Source of the DNA: Polycladomyces zharkentensis
GTDB lineage: Bacteria > Bacillota > Bacilli > Thermoactinomycetales > JIR-001
Direction of reading: 5' to 3'
Length of the DNA stretch: 64,000 nt
Assembly (NCBI RefSeq): GCF_016938855.1
Contig: NZ_JAFHAP010000005.1
Span: 124,001-188,000 of the forward strand
Below are positions 51,080 through 59,214 of the stretch, in pieces (position 1 is the stretch's first letter; each line of letters begins with the position of its first letter). The translations under genes and the position numbers were made by a program. Below the pieces are notes generated by a model. The model had not been told where the DNA came from, searched no databases, and worked only from the letters and a program-made list of their open reading frames with translations.

Positions 51080-51604
51080 ATGCCTGCTGAGCAGACCAAA
51101 GAATTGTGTGTGTTGACTCGTGAGAAGCTGAAAGAAGCCAAGACGATGCTGGAGTCCTTTCTGAACTACACCAGTGTTCCGCAGTTGTTGGAAGAGACCG
51201 GTGACCAAGAGGGGATGGAGGAATATTACCGGGAATTTCTGAGTGACCTCCGGCACTTGAGTGTGGCCTGTGAGATCGGTTATGAGAAGGTCAGCCTTGT
51301 TCTCCGCCGGGCCAAGTTCAATCAGGATTTCGCCGAAAAAGTCCTGAACGAGATCGTGCACACGTGCGTGTACAATTTCTACTATCCCCGGAACGAAGTG
51401 TACGAAGAGGACGGGCGGTACTGCTACACCAGCATGGACGCGATTTCGTTTCGCAGGAAGCCGGCAGAGTCGCTTCGACAACTCGTGCTGTCGCTCTCCA
51501 AAATCTTTGAACAGCTTCGCGACGAGCTGGAATATTACGAGACGGACTACATCACGCGGGTGCGGATGCAGAAGCACATCACCAACGTATCATCCGCAAC
51601 GTGA
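51080..51604 (+). CDS. ypuI: YpuI-like DUF3907 protein
   Basis: 174-residue cytoplasmic protein of a Bacillales-specific family. Matching stretches are SFLNYTSVPQLLEE (about residues 26-39), FFYPRNEVYEEDGRYCYTS-type sequence (about 93-111; here NFYYPRNEVYEEDGR) and EQLRDELEYYETDY near the C terminus. The function is unknown. ATG 51080 lies 13 bases after AAGGGGG, a long spacing; the frame is open upstream into element 4, so the true start could have been altered by that insertion. Confidence 0.82.
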   Translation: MPAEQTKELCVLTREKLKEAKTMLESFLNYTSVPQLLEETGDQEGMEEYYREFLSDLRHLSVACEIGYEKVSLVLRRAKFNQDFAEKVLNEIVHTCVYNFYYPRNEVYEEDGRYCYTSMDAISFRRKPAESLRQLVLSLSKIFEQLRDELEYYETDYITRVRMQKHITNVSSAT

Positions 51605-51792
51605 ATATCATAACGGAAAAAATGAGCGGGAGAGAAAAATCCCGCTTTTTTTCGTGAAAAATTTGTCGAAAAACCGTGACAAGAATTGTCGAATGCGATA
51701 CAATCAAAGCGTTATTCCGTGGCACGGTTGTGATCGGCATAGGTGTGAAATGCTTCGGATCGAGCAGAAAAAGGGAAGAGGAGGAATCTTTC

Positions 51793-52536
51793 ATGGCAGG
51801 CTCCGGCACGGCACTGGGGTCCGATTGGTCTTTTCAACCTTCGGACAAGCTCTTGGGTTCCCTTGATTACCGTCGTTCCCGCGCGCGTTTGCTGCGCCGC
51901 ATCGCATCGGATCCGCAAGCCTCTCACTATCTGGAATTGGCTTGGTTGGAATACCGCAAGCGCCATTATGAAGCGGCCAAAGAAACGGTGGAAAAAGCCC
52001 TTCAACAGATGCCGCAATCAGCCGAAGGATATTTGCTTCTCGCCATGATTTTCGAACGGTTGGAGCAAACGGCGGAAGCCGGAGAGACGTATCGCAAACT
52101 CCTGCGGGAACATCCCGATTTCAGTCCCGCCTATCGCGAATACGCCCGGTATCTGCTCGCAACGGAAGGGATGTTGCAAGCGGCGGAATCGCATTTGTTG
52201 CGCGGTTTGGAGTTGAATCCGCGTGACGGTCTGGGACACGCCCTGCTGGCGGAAGTGTATGCCGGTACAGGTCGGCGGCGGCAGGCGCTGTTGCATTTGG
52301 AAATCGCCAACTGGTATCACGAAGGGGACACGCTTTTGCACCAGCGTTGTGCCAAAGTGTTGATGCAAGTGGGGGAATTTCATCAGGCCGTGGAACACCT
52401 CCGGTTGGCAGTCGAAGCCGACCCGAGAAACAAAGAGATCCGTTCCCTGTTTCGCGTCGTGAAACGTTCGCAGGAAAAGAAGCGCGCCTTTTCGTTCCCG
52501 GTATTTCCGTTCTTTCGCAAAAGGGTTCGCTCTTAA
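51793..52536 (+). CDS. TPR-repeat protein
   Basis: 247-residue protein with about five tetratricopeptide-like helix pairs between residues 40 and 220 (for example HYLELAWLEYRKRHYEAA, EGYLLLAMIFERLEQTAEA and HALLAEVYAGTGRRRQAL). The C terminus is basic and Phe-rich (FSFPVFPFFRKRVRS), perhaps membrane-associated. It is probably a scaffold for protein contacts, and no specific partner is suggested. GAAGAGGAGGAATC precedes ATG 51793. Confidence 0.75.
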   Translation: MAGSGTALGSDWSFQPSDKLLGSLDYRRSRARLLRRIASDPQASHYLELAWLEYRKRHYEAAKETVEKALQQMPQSAEGYLLLAMIFERLEQTAEAGETYRKLLREHPDFSPAYREYARYLLATEGMLQAAESHLLRGLELNPRDGLGHALLAEVYAGTGRRRQALLHLEIANWYHEGDTLLHQRCAKVLMQVGEFHQAVEHLRLAVEADPRNKEIRSLFRVVKRSQEKKRAFSFPVFPFFRKRVRS

Positions 52537-52655
52537 CTTTTCCTCAAGAAAAATTCAAGCAAATATCGACAAATTTCGAGAATAATGGTACAATGTCCAA
52601 CGAAGGTGAACGATGTTCATCTTCCTTGCTCAATCGTGCCGGTCATCGGTGCGCA

Positions 52656-52725
52656 GATCCCATGACCACTCACGCATGGGATCCGGCTGGCAACAGCCCG
52701 TAGCTTTAAGCTACCACGCTTCATA
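52656..52725. repeat. Two perfect hairpins, possible degenerate right end of an IS605-type element
   Basis: GATCCCATG / CATGGGATC (52656-52683) is followed by AGCCCGTAGCTTTAAGCTACCACG (hairpin GTAGC...GCTAC, 52700-52714). The second looks like the AGCCC-hairpin end of elements 1 to 5 but nothing else of the element is present. Confidence 0.35.
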
Positions 52726-52753
52726 ACTCCTAATCTTGACCCTCTTTCATGTG

Positions 52754-52781
52754 GCCAGGAATCTCCTGGTCTTTTTCTTTA
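52754..52781 (+). terminator. Terminator after the TPR gene
   Basis: CCAGGA / TCCTGG with loop ATC, then TCTTTTTCTTT. It ends the upstream transcript. Confidence 0.8.
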
Positions 52782-52791
52782 TGAGCGGGTA

Positions 52792-52849
52792 TTGACCGAT
52801 CCGATAAAATCGGGTATCCTATAATTGATATTGAGAATCAATATCAATT
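52792..52849 (+). promoter_or_regulatory. Fur-box promoter
   Basis: AATTGATATTGAGAATCAATATCAATT-like palindrome at 52823-52849 (arms AATTGATATTG / CAATATCAATT); its central 19 bases agree with the classical Fur box at 16 positions. TTGACC (52792) and TATCCT (52815) with 17 bases between, or TATAAT at 52820, give a promoter whose start site the palindrome covers. This is the arrangement of an iron-repressed promoter. Confidence 0.75.
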
Positions 52850-52926
52850 AAGCTTTTGATCCTTCCCTTTTGATGGAATGTGCATGAAACCCCTTTTGCC
52901 TGCCTGCCCGGCGGGCTTTTCTTTTT
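52850..52926 (+). ncRNA. Candidate iron-regulated small RNA
   Basis: From the Fur-box promoter only about 75-100 bases run to a strong terminator (GCCTGCC / GGCGGGC, loop TGCCC, then TTTTCTTTTT; 52898-52926). The transcript has unpaired C-rich stretches (ATCCTTCCCTTTTG and AACCCCTTTTG), as in the Fur-controlled small RNA FsrA of Bacillus. No convincing reading frame is present. Alternatively it is the leader of nagA with an attenuator. Confidence 0.5.
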
Positions 52927-53020
52927 ATCCGTTGGGGGAGTTCGGTTGACGATGATTCTTCAGCGGGGTAAGCTGAGAGAAAACCATGTGTACCCTACGG
53001 GCGCGGGTGAGGTGAAGGGA

Positions 53021-54199
53021 ATGATGTCTTCGGGCGAGTGGACCGCCATATGCGGTCGCGTGGTACTGGCGGATGGCATATTGGATGACGGAATGGTGGT
53101 TTTTCAGGGGGAACGAATCCTGTATGCAGGTCCGTGTTTGGAGGAGTACGGGCAACGGGGGGTTGTGCAAAAAACGACCGGGTTTATCTGGCCCGGCTTG
53201 ATCGATGTACATGTTCACGGTGCAGGTGGAGCGGATGTGATGGACGGAACGCCGTCATCGCTTCGCACCATGGCGAAGACATTGGCACGACACGGGGTTA
53301 CCGGTTTTTTGGCTACGACCGTGACGATGGATCGCCCACGTCTGGAGAAGGCATTGGCCAATGTGGCCGCAGAAGCTCCACGAATGCGGGAAGGTGCGGA
53401 AGTATTGGGGGTCCATCTGGAAGGGCCGTGGATTTGTCCGCGTCATCGTGGTGCACAAAACCCGGCGTACATCACCGATCCCCGACCGCAAGATGCCGAA
53501 TGGGCATGGAATGCCTCTGACGGATGGCTCAGATGGGTGACATTGGCCCCGGAACGTCCGGGAGCGCCGGAGTTGATTCGCCGTTTTGCCGATCGCGGTG
53601 TGGTGGTTTCCGCCGGTCACACAGGTGCGACATATGAGGAGATGCAGGAAGCGATCGCTGCCGGGGTGACACACGCCACGCACTGTTTCAATGCCATGAC
53701 CGGTCTTCACCACCGTCAACCGGGGACAGTCGGAGCGGTGTTGTCGGATGACCGCTTGACAACAGAAGTGATCGCTGACGGCTTTCATGTTCATCCCGCA
53801 GTGATTCGCTTGCTGGCCAAGGTGAAGGAACGGGACAGTCTGTTGTTGATCACCGACGGCATTCGTGCCGTTGGACTCCCGGACGGCAGATATGAGCTGG
53901 GAGGTCTGACCGTATATGCCAAAGCGGGGAAAGCGACGCTGGAGGACGGTGGATTGGCCGGCAGTTTGCTGACGATGGATGAAGCGGTTCGCAATATGGC
54001 GCGTTATGCGCATATCCCCCTATGGAAAGCAGTCCGTATGGCATCCCTCGCACCTGCGAAAAAACTGGGGTTGGATGACCGGATGGGCAGTCTGGAAACC
54101 GGGAAACTGGCCAATATTGTGTTGACGGACGAAAATTGCCGGGTTCTTCGCGTATGGGTCAAGGGGCGCTTGATCGCAGAAGCGGAGAAAAAGGAGTGA
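53021..54199 (+). CDS. nagA: N-acetylglucosamine-6-phosphate deacetylase
   Basis: 392-residue amidohydrolase. It removes acetate from GlcNAc-6-phosphate in cell-wall and chitin sugar recycling. The metal and catalytic residues are visible: DVHVHGAGGAD (about residues 62-72), GVHLEGPWI (Glu about 131), VSAGHTGATYE and THCFNAM (zinc His residues, about 197-222), and LITDGIRA (catalytic Asp about 276). GAGGTGAAGGGA fixes ATG 53021; the frame is open further upstream. It ends 11 bases before the DUF309 gene. Confidence 0.94.
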   Translation: MMSSGEWTAICGRVVLADGILDDGMVVFQGERILYAGPCLEEYGQRGVVQKTTGFIWPGLIDVHVHGAGGADVMDGTPSSLRTMAKTLARHGVTGFLATTVTMDRPRLEKALANVAAEAPRMREGAEVLGVHLEGPWICPRHRGAQNPAYITDPRPQDAEWAWNASDGWLRWVTLAPERPGAPELIRRFADRGVVVSAGHTGATYEEMQEAIAAGVTHATHCFNAMTGLHHRQPGTVGAVLSDDRLTTEVIADGFHVHPAVIRLLAKVKERDSLLLITDGIRAVGLPDGRYELGGLTVYAKAGKATLEDGGLAGSLLTMDEAVRNMARYAHIPLWKAVRMASLAPAKKLGLDDRMGSLETGKLANIVLTDENCRVLRVWVKGRLIAEAEKKE

Positions 54200-54210
54200 A
54201 GAGATGCACC

Positions 54211-54630
54211 ATGGGTTTTCATCCGCTGTATCTAGCTTTTTTTTCGCACTATCACACTGAGGAGTATTGGGAGGCGCACGAAGTACTGGAGGAGCTGTGG
54301 CAAACCCAGCGGCACAACGATTTTTACCATGGCCTGATCCAAGTGGCTGCGGTGATGCATCAGCTGAAACGGGGAAAAATCCGCGGCGCCCGCAAGCTGG
54401 CCCGCTCCGCGATCGGATATTTGTCGCCTTTTTTCCCTGAGAAGGACGGTGTCAATGTGAGCCGCGTGCTGGAGTGGTTGCGGCAGTGTCTGTCTACGCT
54501 TCCCGAAGAATCGTCGATCCTCGACCCTCAGGAAGTGGAGGCACTGGGGCTGGGTGTCTGTCCTCTGCCGGCTCTGCACCTGGAGAACGGGAATGAATCG
54601 CATGATGAAGGCGGTTCAGACGCCTCTTGA
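54211..54630 (+). CDS. DUF309 domain protein
   Basis: 139-residue helical protein. The family motif YWEAHEVLEELW is at residues 19-30 and FYHGLIQVAAVMHQLKRG at 37-54. The function is unknown; relatives are widespread in Bacillales, often near unrelated metabolic genes. No strong ribosome site fits ATG 54211 (AAGGAG is 14 bases away), and the gene may be translated by coupling to nagA. Confidence 0.85.
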   Translation: MGFHPLYLAFFSHYHTEEYWEAHEVLEELWQTQRHNDFYHGLIQVAAVMHQLKRGKIRGARKLARSAIGYLSPFFPEKDGVNVSRVLEWLRQCLSTLPEESSILDPQEVEALGLGVCPLPALHLENGNESHDEGGSDAS

Positions 54631-54888
54631 GAACAAGAACGGACGGGTGATGGAGCCATCGCGAGAATGGTTGTGCCCTGATCATGGATCGACTTGCGTG
54701 AAGGGTGACCATTCGTTAGTGGAAACGGAAGCGAGCGGAAAAAGGCTTAACCGGACGCGTCCCGGTTCATCAGATGATAGTCCCCCGGTTTTGGGCGGAC
54801 TTTTTTTTGAAATACAAAGAAACGGTATGCACCATCCGCCCGTGTTCTCAATAAGTTAGAGGTAGAATGAGGCAAAGGAGAGAGAACG

Positions 54889-55482
54889 ATGAAAGGGCGC
54901 AGATGGACGGAAGAAGAAGATCGTTTGCTGGTAGACACCGTTCTCCGCTGTATCCGGGAAGGTGGATCACAATTGGATGCGTTCGCTGAAGTAGGCGAAA
55001 AGGTGGGTCGAACACCCGGTGCCTGCGGTTTTCGGTGGAACGCGGTGTTGAGGAGAAAAGAAGCGGCCGCTTTTCAGGAAGCCAAGCGGCAGCGTGTGGC
55101 CAAACAATTGAAAAAACGACAATCCGCGGAGCAGTTCCACTTTCGGGACATCCTCTCGTTTCTCCAAAAACATGGGGAAGAGTGGGAACGAACTCGTAAG
55201 CGTATAGAGGAGCTGGAAAACAAGAAAAAAGAGCAGGAGCAGGAGTTGGCACGACTGATGGCGGAGCGAGAACAACTCACCCAACCCGTTTTTAGCGGGG
55301 ATTCGATGAGCCGATTGCTGAAGCAGTATCAGCAACTGCTGAAAGTGATGCAGGTGTTGCGTAAGTCGGACCCGATTGTATCGGAAGCGAGACAACGGAT
55401 GACCGTACCTGCCGACCCGACGGAAGCCGATTCTTTATTGGATCAGACGAGCGTGGATACGAACAGTGACTCCCATTCATAA
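54889..55482 (+). CDS. RsfA-family prespore-type regulator 1
   Basis: 197-residue protein with an N-terminal Myb/SANT-like domain ([17 protein letters not shown] and [17 protein letters not shown], residues 2-50), then a basic linker and a long coiled coil ([20 protein letters not shown], about 100-150). This is the build of RsfA, which modulates sigma-F dependent gene expression in the forespore, and of related regulators. It is followed 38 bases later by a shorter homologue. Confidence 0.88.
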   Translation: MKGRRWTEEEDRLLVDTVLRCIREGGSQLDAFAEVGEKVGRTPGACGFRWNAVLRRKEAAAFQEAKRQRVAKQLKKRQSAEQFHFRDILSFLQKHGEEWERTRKRIEELENKKKEQEQELARLMAEREQLTQPVFSGDSMSRLLKQYQQLLKVMQVLRKSDPIVSEARQRMTVPADPTEADSLLDQTSVDTNSDSHS

Positions 55483-55520
55483 ACTGAGTTAGAGAGTCAG
55501 CCGAGAAAGAGGTGCAGTCG

Positions 55521-55940
55521 TTGTCCCGTTCGTGGAGTGAAGAAGAGGACCGGAAGTTGATCCATTGGGTGACTTTGTGTCAAAAGGTGGGATTGGCAAA
55601 AAAACAGGTATTTGAAAAAACAGCAGAAAAAATCGGAAAAACGCCGAACTCTTGTTATGAACGGTGGAAGCAGATTCAAAGCGCCCCCCAAGAGACATTG
55701 TGGATCTCGTCGAAAAGATTTCGAAACCAATGGGAACGGGAACAAAAGCAACTGTCAGAACGAATCAATAAGTTGGAGAAACTGGTCGAATCCCAACAAA
55801 AGCAATACGAAACGTTGTTAAAAGAGAATCAGAAGCTGAAAGGTGACATGAAGTTTTTTGAGATGATGCTGCTGGAGGAGTATCATTTGTTGCTGGAGTT
55901 GTTGGGCAAACGAAATCATGCGCGCATTCATGATTTTTGA
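55521..55940 (+). CDS. RsfA-family prespore-type regulator 2
   Basis: 139-residue homologue of the preceding gene product. It has a SANT-like domain (SRSWSEEEDRKLIHWV, then GKTPNSCYERWKQI) and a C-terminal coiled coil (QLSERINKLEKLVESQQKQ). The start is taken as TTG 55521 with AGAGGTG six bases upstream; GTG 55512 is the alternative. A terminator follows at 55967. The tandem pair suggests duplication and divergence. Confidence 0.85.
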   Translation: MSRSWSEEEDRKLIHWVTLCQKVGLAKKQVFEKTAEKIGKTPNSCYERWKQIQSAPQETLWISSKRFRNQWEREQKQLSERINKLEKLVESQQKQYETLLKENQKLKGDMKFFEMMLLEEYHLLLELLGKRNHARIHDF

Positions 55941-55966
55941 TTGCAAGTCGTATGGTCCGGATTGGC

Positions 55967-55994
55967 TCCCCCTTTTGTAAAAAAGGGGGTTTTG
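55967..55994 (+). terminator. Terminator after the rsfA pair
   Basis: CCCCCTTTT / AAAAGGGGG with a short loop, then TTTTG. A second hairpin, AAAGGACCC / GGGTCCTTT (56006-56031), follows and probably ends the minus-strand yjcZ transcripts. Confidence 0.8.
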
Positions 55995-56086
55995 TCGATA
56001 ACGAACAAAGGACCCTGTTGCGGGTCCTTTGCAAAAACGATGGATGGAAAAGTCCCCTGAGGGAACAGGGGAGCAACAGGTCAGCA

Positions 56087-56197
56087 TCAGTAACCGAAGC
56101 CGACACCGGCGAAGACAAAGATAGTGGCGATGACCAACAGGAAGATCAGCAGTCGGCGCAGGCCGATGCCGAAACCGTAGCCGTAACCGTAGCTCAC
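56087..56197 (-). CDS. YjcZ-like sporulation micro-protein, copy 1
   Basis: 36 residues: MSYGYGYGFGIGLRRLL followed by a membrane helix (IFLLVIATIFVFAGVGFGY end region). A Gly/Tyr-rich start plus one helix is the build of YjcZ/SscA-type proteins made in the mother cell during spore formation. The GTG start has AAAGGGGA seven bases upstream. Copies 1 to 3 are almost identical in the helix at the DNA level. Confidence 0.85.
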   Translation of the reverse strand: MSYGYGYGFGIGLRRLLIFLLVIATIFVFAGVGFGY

Positions 56198-56239
56198 GCG
56201 ATCGTCCCCTTTAACAGAATTTTGTTTTTGCTGTCGTCC

Positions 56240-56356
56240 TTAGTAGCCACCAAAACCGACACCGGCGAAGACGAAGATGGTGGCGATGACCAACAGGAAG
56301 ATCAGCAGTCGGCGCAGGCCAATGCCGAAGCCGTAGCCATAACCGTAGTAGCCCAT
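56240..56356 (-). CDS. YjcZ-like sporulation micro-protein, copy 2
   Basis: 38 residues: MGYYGYGYGFGIGLRRLL, the same helix as copy 1, ending VGFGGY. The ATG is preceded by GAAAGGAGGGGAG, a very strong ribosome site. It is too short for most gene finders. It lies 42 bases upstream (in transcription order) of copy 1. Confidence 0.87.
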   Translation of the reverse strand: MGYYGYGYGFGIGLRRLLIFLLVIATIFVFAGVGFGGY

Positions 56357-56399
56357 TTTCTCCCCTCCTTTCAATGGCATCATGGGATGTCGGTCAACA

Positions 56400-56510
56400 C
56401 TAGTAACCGAAGCCGACACCGGCGAAGACGAAGATAGTGGCGATGACCAACAGGAAGATCAGCAGTCGGCGCAAACCGATGCCGAAGCCGTAACCGTAAC
56501 CATAGCCCAT
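56400..56510 (-). CDS. YjcZ-like sporulation micro-protein, copy 3
   Basis: 36 residues: MGYGYGYGFGIGLRRLL and the shared helix, ending GVGFGY. GAAAGGGGGG lies before the ATG. The intergenic sequence differs from copy 2 while the coding part is nearly the same, which suggests recent duplication or gene conversion. Confidence 0.87.
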   Translation of the reverse strand: MGYGYGYGFGIGLRRLLIFLLVIATIFVFAGVGFGY

Positions 56511-56546
56511 GGATCGTCCCCCCTTTCTTTCTATCTCAAAATGAAG

Positions 56547-56653
56547 CTAACAAGTGTAACCGAAGCCGATACTGGAGTAAACGAAGATATGGGAAATTAC
56601 CAACAGGAAAATCAGGAGGCGGCAGAGGCCGAAGCCAAATCCGTAGCAGGCAT
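56547..56653 (-). pseudogene. YjcZ-like micro-protein, copy 4, frameshifted at its start
   Basis: The frame CYGFGFGLCRLLIFLLVIS followed by HIFVYSSIGFGYTC is intact, but the only ATG (56653), preceded by a strong AAAGGAGG, is one base out of register. No alternative start exists in the coding frame before a stop at 56684. Loss of one G after ATG (ATGGCC to ATGCC) would explain it. The sequence has diverged more than copies 1-3. Confidence 0.7.
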
Positions 56654-56743
56654 TTCGGCTTCCTCCTTTTGTTCCCGGTTGCTATACCTTATGCTATGCA
56701 GATTTTCGGTGTACAGGCGGATACCCGTGGGCAAAAGAACCAA

Positions 56744-56866
56744 TTACAGAAAGTCGTCGAAAGCGCCGAAAAACCAGAAAATCGTGGCGATGATCAGAAG
56801 GTACAGCAACAGTACTCTGTAAACAGCGTTCTCGTAGTAAGGGTAGTCGTACCAGTAATCCCACAA
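56744..56866 (-). CDS. YjcZ-like micro-protein, copy 5, divergent
   Basis: 40 residues: MWDYWYDYPYYENAVYRVLL then LYLLIIATIFWFF and an acidic end GAFDDFL. Tyr and Trp replace Gly at the N terminus, but the helix (LLIIATIF) keeps the family pattern. The start is TTG with GAGGTG seven bases upstream; no ATG fits. It is the first gene of the array in the direction of transcription. Confidence 0.65.
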   Translation of the reverse strand: MWDYWYDYPYYENAVYRVLLLYLLIIATIFWFFGAFDDFL

Positions 56867-57050
56867 GGGCCAACACCTCTTCTTTTTTTGCTGCGGTGAG
56901 GGTGATGTTTTAGCATATTCCATTTTGCAGCAGACGGTTTTTGAACGTCTGTCCCGTTTTGATGTGCGGCGGGATTTGGGCGCCCAAACGGGGCGGTTGT
57001 CCGTTCCGTGCCCGGTGTCCCGACATAAGGTGAAGGGAGGATATTAACTG

Positions 57051-57356
57051 ATGGAGGGATTGGACATGGCGGGACGCGAGCCGTCTATCAGAGAGTTGAC
57101 GCATATGATCAACTCCATTTTGGGCCAACAGGTGTTGACCGAACAGCAGTTGCAGGGCATTTTGGAAGGTGCCAGAAGAGCGGGGGAAAGAGGCGGCATG
57201 AGTGCCGTGTTGGACTATTTGCTCCATGTGACGCAAGCCGACGTGGACAAGAAGGAATTGCAACAATTTGCCGATTCGGTTCGTTCCAACCCACAGATGG
57301 GCATGGATATCTTGCATGGCAAACGAAAACGTCCCGGTGGCGGGGGAAGGCGCTGA
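57051..57356 (+). CDS. Hypothetical protein, helical
   Basis: 101 residues, mostly helical (SIRELTHMINSILGQQVLTE, QGILEGARRAGERGGMSAVLD), with a basic Gly-rich tail KRKRPGGGGRR. The arrangement next to yjcZ genes suggests a sporulation context, but I do not recognise the family. GGGAGGATATTAACTG precedes ATG 57051; ATG 57066 is a second possible start. A strong terminator follows. Confidence 0.7.
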   Translation: MEGLDMAGREPSIRELTHMINSILGQQVLTEQQLQGILEGARRAGERGGMSAVLDYLLHVTQADVDKKELQQFADSVRSNPQMGMDILHGKRKRPGGGGRR

Positions 57357-57427
57357 CAAGAAGGAAAAGTTCACCGGACAAAAGTTTTAACTGACATATC
57401 CAGGACGCGGAACGCTGTCGGCAGTCT

Positions 57428-57454
57428 CGACGGGTCTCCCGTCTTTTTTCTTTT
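57428..57454 (+). terminator. Terminator after the hypothetical gene
   Basis: GACGGG / CCCGTC with loop TCT, then TTTTTTCTTTTTT. Confidence 0.9.
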
Positions 57455-57545
57455 TTAGCTGACCGCTGGTATAGCGATCAACAGGAAGACCAGACTAATG
57501 TCATGGAATAACGGAAGTGCAGGATTGAGAAGAAGGTGTGGTTTG

Positions 57546-58667
57546 ATGCAAATCAAAGCGGTGGAAACATACCCATTGTTTTGGCAACTCTCGGAGTCTT
57601 ACGGTGATGCCAACGGATGGAAAAATTATCGGGCAAGTATGTGGTTTCGGATTTGTACCTCTTCTGGCCTCACGGGGTGGGGAGAGTGTACGGACTGGCT
57701 ACCCACGTTGGTGAAGGGTTTCAAAGATCGTGTCATTCCTTATTTGCTCGGCAAATGTTGTCTCAACCGCGGCGAGCTGGTGGCCACTGTCCGCAAGTGG
57801 CATCCGCGCATCGCGGCGGGTCTCAGCATGGCGCTGACAGAGATCGTAGCCAAACGTGCAGGGTTGTCAGTTTGCGATTTGTGGGGTGGCCGGAGGAGAA
57901 ACGAGGTGCCGGTCTACGCCTCCTTCCAATCCTACACGGATCGGCCCGACTGGATCGACCGATCCGTTCACATGGTGAAACAAGCGGTTGACAAGGGCGG
58001 ATTCAGTCTGGTCAAGGTAAAAGTGGGCGGAAAGCCGATCAAAGAAGATCAACAGCACATCGCCGCATTGATCTCCACCCTGCGGGGAGCCGTGAAGTGG
58101 GCGGTGGATGCCAATCAGAGTTACGACATGGCTGCAGCCAGTCAGTGGATCAAAGTATTTAGCGAAAACGATCACTGGTTGTGGTTTGAAGAACCGCTTC
58201 CATTGGATTCGGTTGCCGCTTACCGGATGTTCAGGTCTCGATGCCCGATTGCGGTTGCGGGGGGAGAAAACGGTTCGAAACCGCAGCGCTTTCTATACTG
58301 GTGGCAGCAGGGTGTCTTGGATGTGATCCAACCGGACCCGGCTCATCTGGGTGGAGTGGGAAATTTCCTCGATACGCTCCGGATGGCACGTAATCTCGGG
58401 GTGCGAGTTTCCCCGCACGCGTTTGACGGGATATTGTCCCGGCTATACGCCGTACTGGCACAAAGCTGTCTCCCGCCATGGAGCAAAATGGCGGGAGAGG
58501 ATGTCGAGCCGGTGGAGTGGGATGCAATGGAGAATCCGTTATCAAACCTGTTGCCCGTTCAACCGGTCGGAGGACGGGTTCGCGTACCGAACGGACCGGG
58601 AATCGGGGTGGAAATCGAACCTCGTTCACTTCAACAATATTTGTGGGACGGTACGATCTATTATTAA
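57546..58667 (+). CDS. Enolase-superfamily enzyme (mandelate racemase/muconate cycloisomerase type)
   Basis: 373-residue TIM-barrel enzyme. The N-terminal capping domain is followed by the catalytic K-x-K in SLVKVKVGGKP (about residues 158-168), and metal ligands in WAVDANQSYD (Asp), WFEEPLP (Glu) and VAGGEN (Glu). A His in VRVSPHAFDG (about 292) fits the mandelate racemase subgroup, whose members are sugar-acid dehydratases or racemases. The actual substrate is unknown. AGAAGGTGTGG precedes ATG 57546. Confidence 0.88.
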   Translation: MQIKAVETYPLFWQLSESYGDANGWKNYRASMWFRICTSSGLTGWGECTDWLPTLVKGFKDRVIPYLLGKCCLNRGELVATVRKWHPRIAAGLSMALTEIVAKRAGLSVCDLWGGRRRNEVPVYASFQSYTDRPDWIDRSVHMVKQAVDKGGFSLVKVKVGGKPIKEDQQHIAALISTLRGAVKWAVDANQSYDMAAASQWIKVFSENDHWLWFEEPLPLDSVAAYRMFRSRCPIAVAGGENGSKPQRFLYWWQQGVLDVIQPDPAHLGGVGNFLDTLRMARNLGVRVSPHAFDGILSRLYAVLAQSCLPPWSKMAGEDVEPVEWDAMENPLSNLLPVQPVGGRVRVPNGPGIGVEIEPRSLQQYLWDGTIYY

Positions 58668-58753
58668 ATTGGAAGGGAACGTACATATGTTCGCAGAATG
58701 AGTAAGAGGCGCAACCGGTTCAACATGTTGACAAATGGCAGGAGGGATTGAAC

Positions 58754-59140
58754 GTGATCGAGAAATTGACGCATGTCACCTTGGTGGTGGATGACTATGA
58801 TCGGGCACTGTCGTGGTACTCGGAAAAATTGGGATTCGAGGTACAGGACAATGTCGAATACGGTCCCGGTTACCGCTGGGTGACGGTTTGTCCCCGGGAA
58901 CAGCGGGATGTCGTGATTGTGCTTCACAAACCGCATGAGACGGAGACGGCACTCAAAACGGGCAATGCGTCCCACTGGGTGTTCAGCACCCGCGACTGTC
59001 GAAAAACGGTGGAGGAACTGCGCAACCGGGACGTGAAGATCGTCCGAGAGCCGGAGGAAGTGCCGTGGGGTGTACAAGCCGTCTTTGAAGACCTGTACGG
59101 CAACCACTTCGTGCTGGTCCAACCGGCTGAAGGAATGTAG
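58754..59140 (+). CDS. VOC-family (glyoxalase-like) protein
   Basis: 128-residue vicinal-oxygen-chelate fold protein with two beta-alpha-beta-beta-beta repeats. It starts IEKLTHVTLVVDDYDRAL with a metal-ligand-like His, and YGNHFVLVQPAEG near the end carries another. Such proteins include glyoxalases, dioxygenases and fosfomycin-type resistance proteins; no choice is possible here. GTG 58754 has AGGAGGGA seven bases upstream. Confidence 0.88.
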   Translation: MIEKLTHVTLVVDDYDRALSWYSEKLGFEVQDNVEYGPGYRWVTVCPREQRDVVIVLHKPHETETALKTGNASHWVFSTRDCRKTVEELRNRDVKIVREPEEVPWGVQAVFEDLYGNHFVLVQPAEGM

Positions 59141-59214
59141 CGGCCGCACTTGCCAATCCCCTCACACGTTCTCTATGCTGAAATGGGAGCAGGGAACGGA
59201 GAGGGGGTTTTTTC

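Noticed and set aside
52950-53005. Possible thiamine riboswitch before nagA (GGGGTAAGCTGAGAG and ACCCTAC)
   Set aside because: Only the first half of a thi-box is imitated; the CTGATCTGGATAA-type second half is missing and the gene is unrelated to thiamine.
55937-56822. Long plus-strand frames rich in Gln, Asp and Ala repeats, looking like a repetitive acidic protein
   Set aside because: They are the antisense of the tandem yjcZ-like genes; the minus-strand frames have proper ribosome sites, starts and helix patterns.
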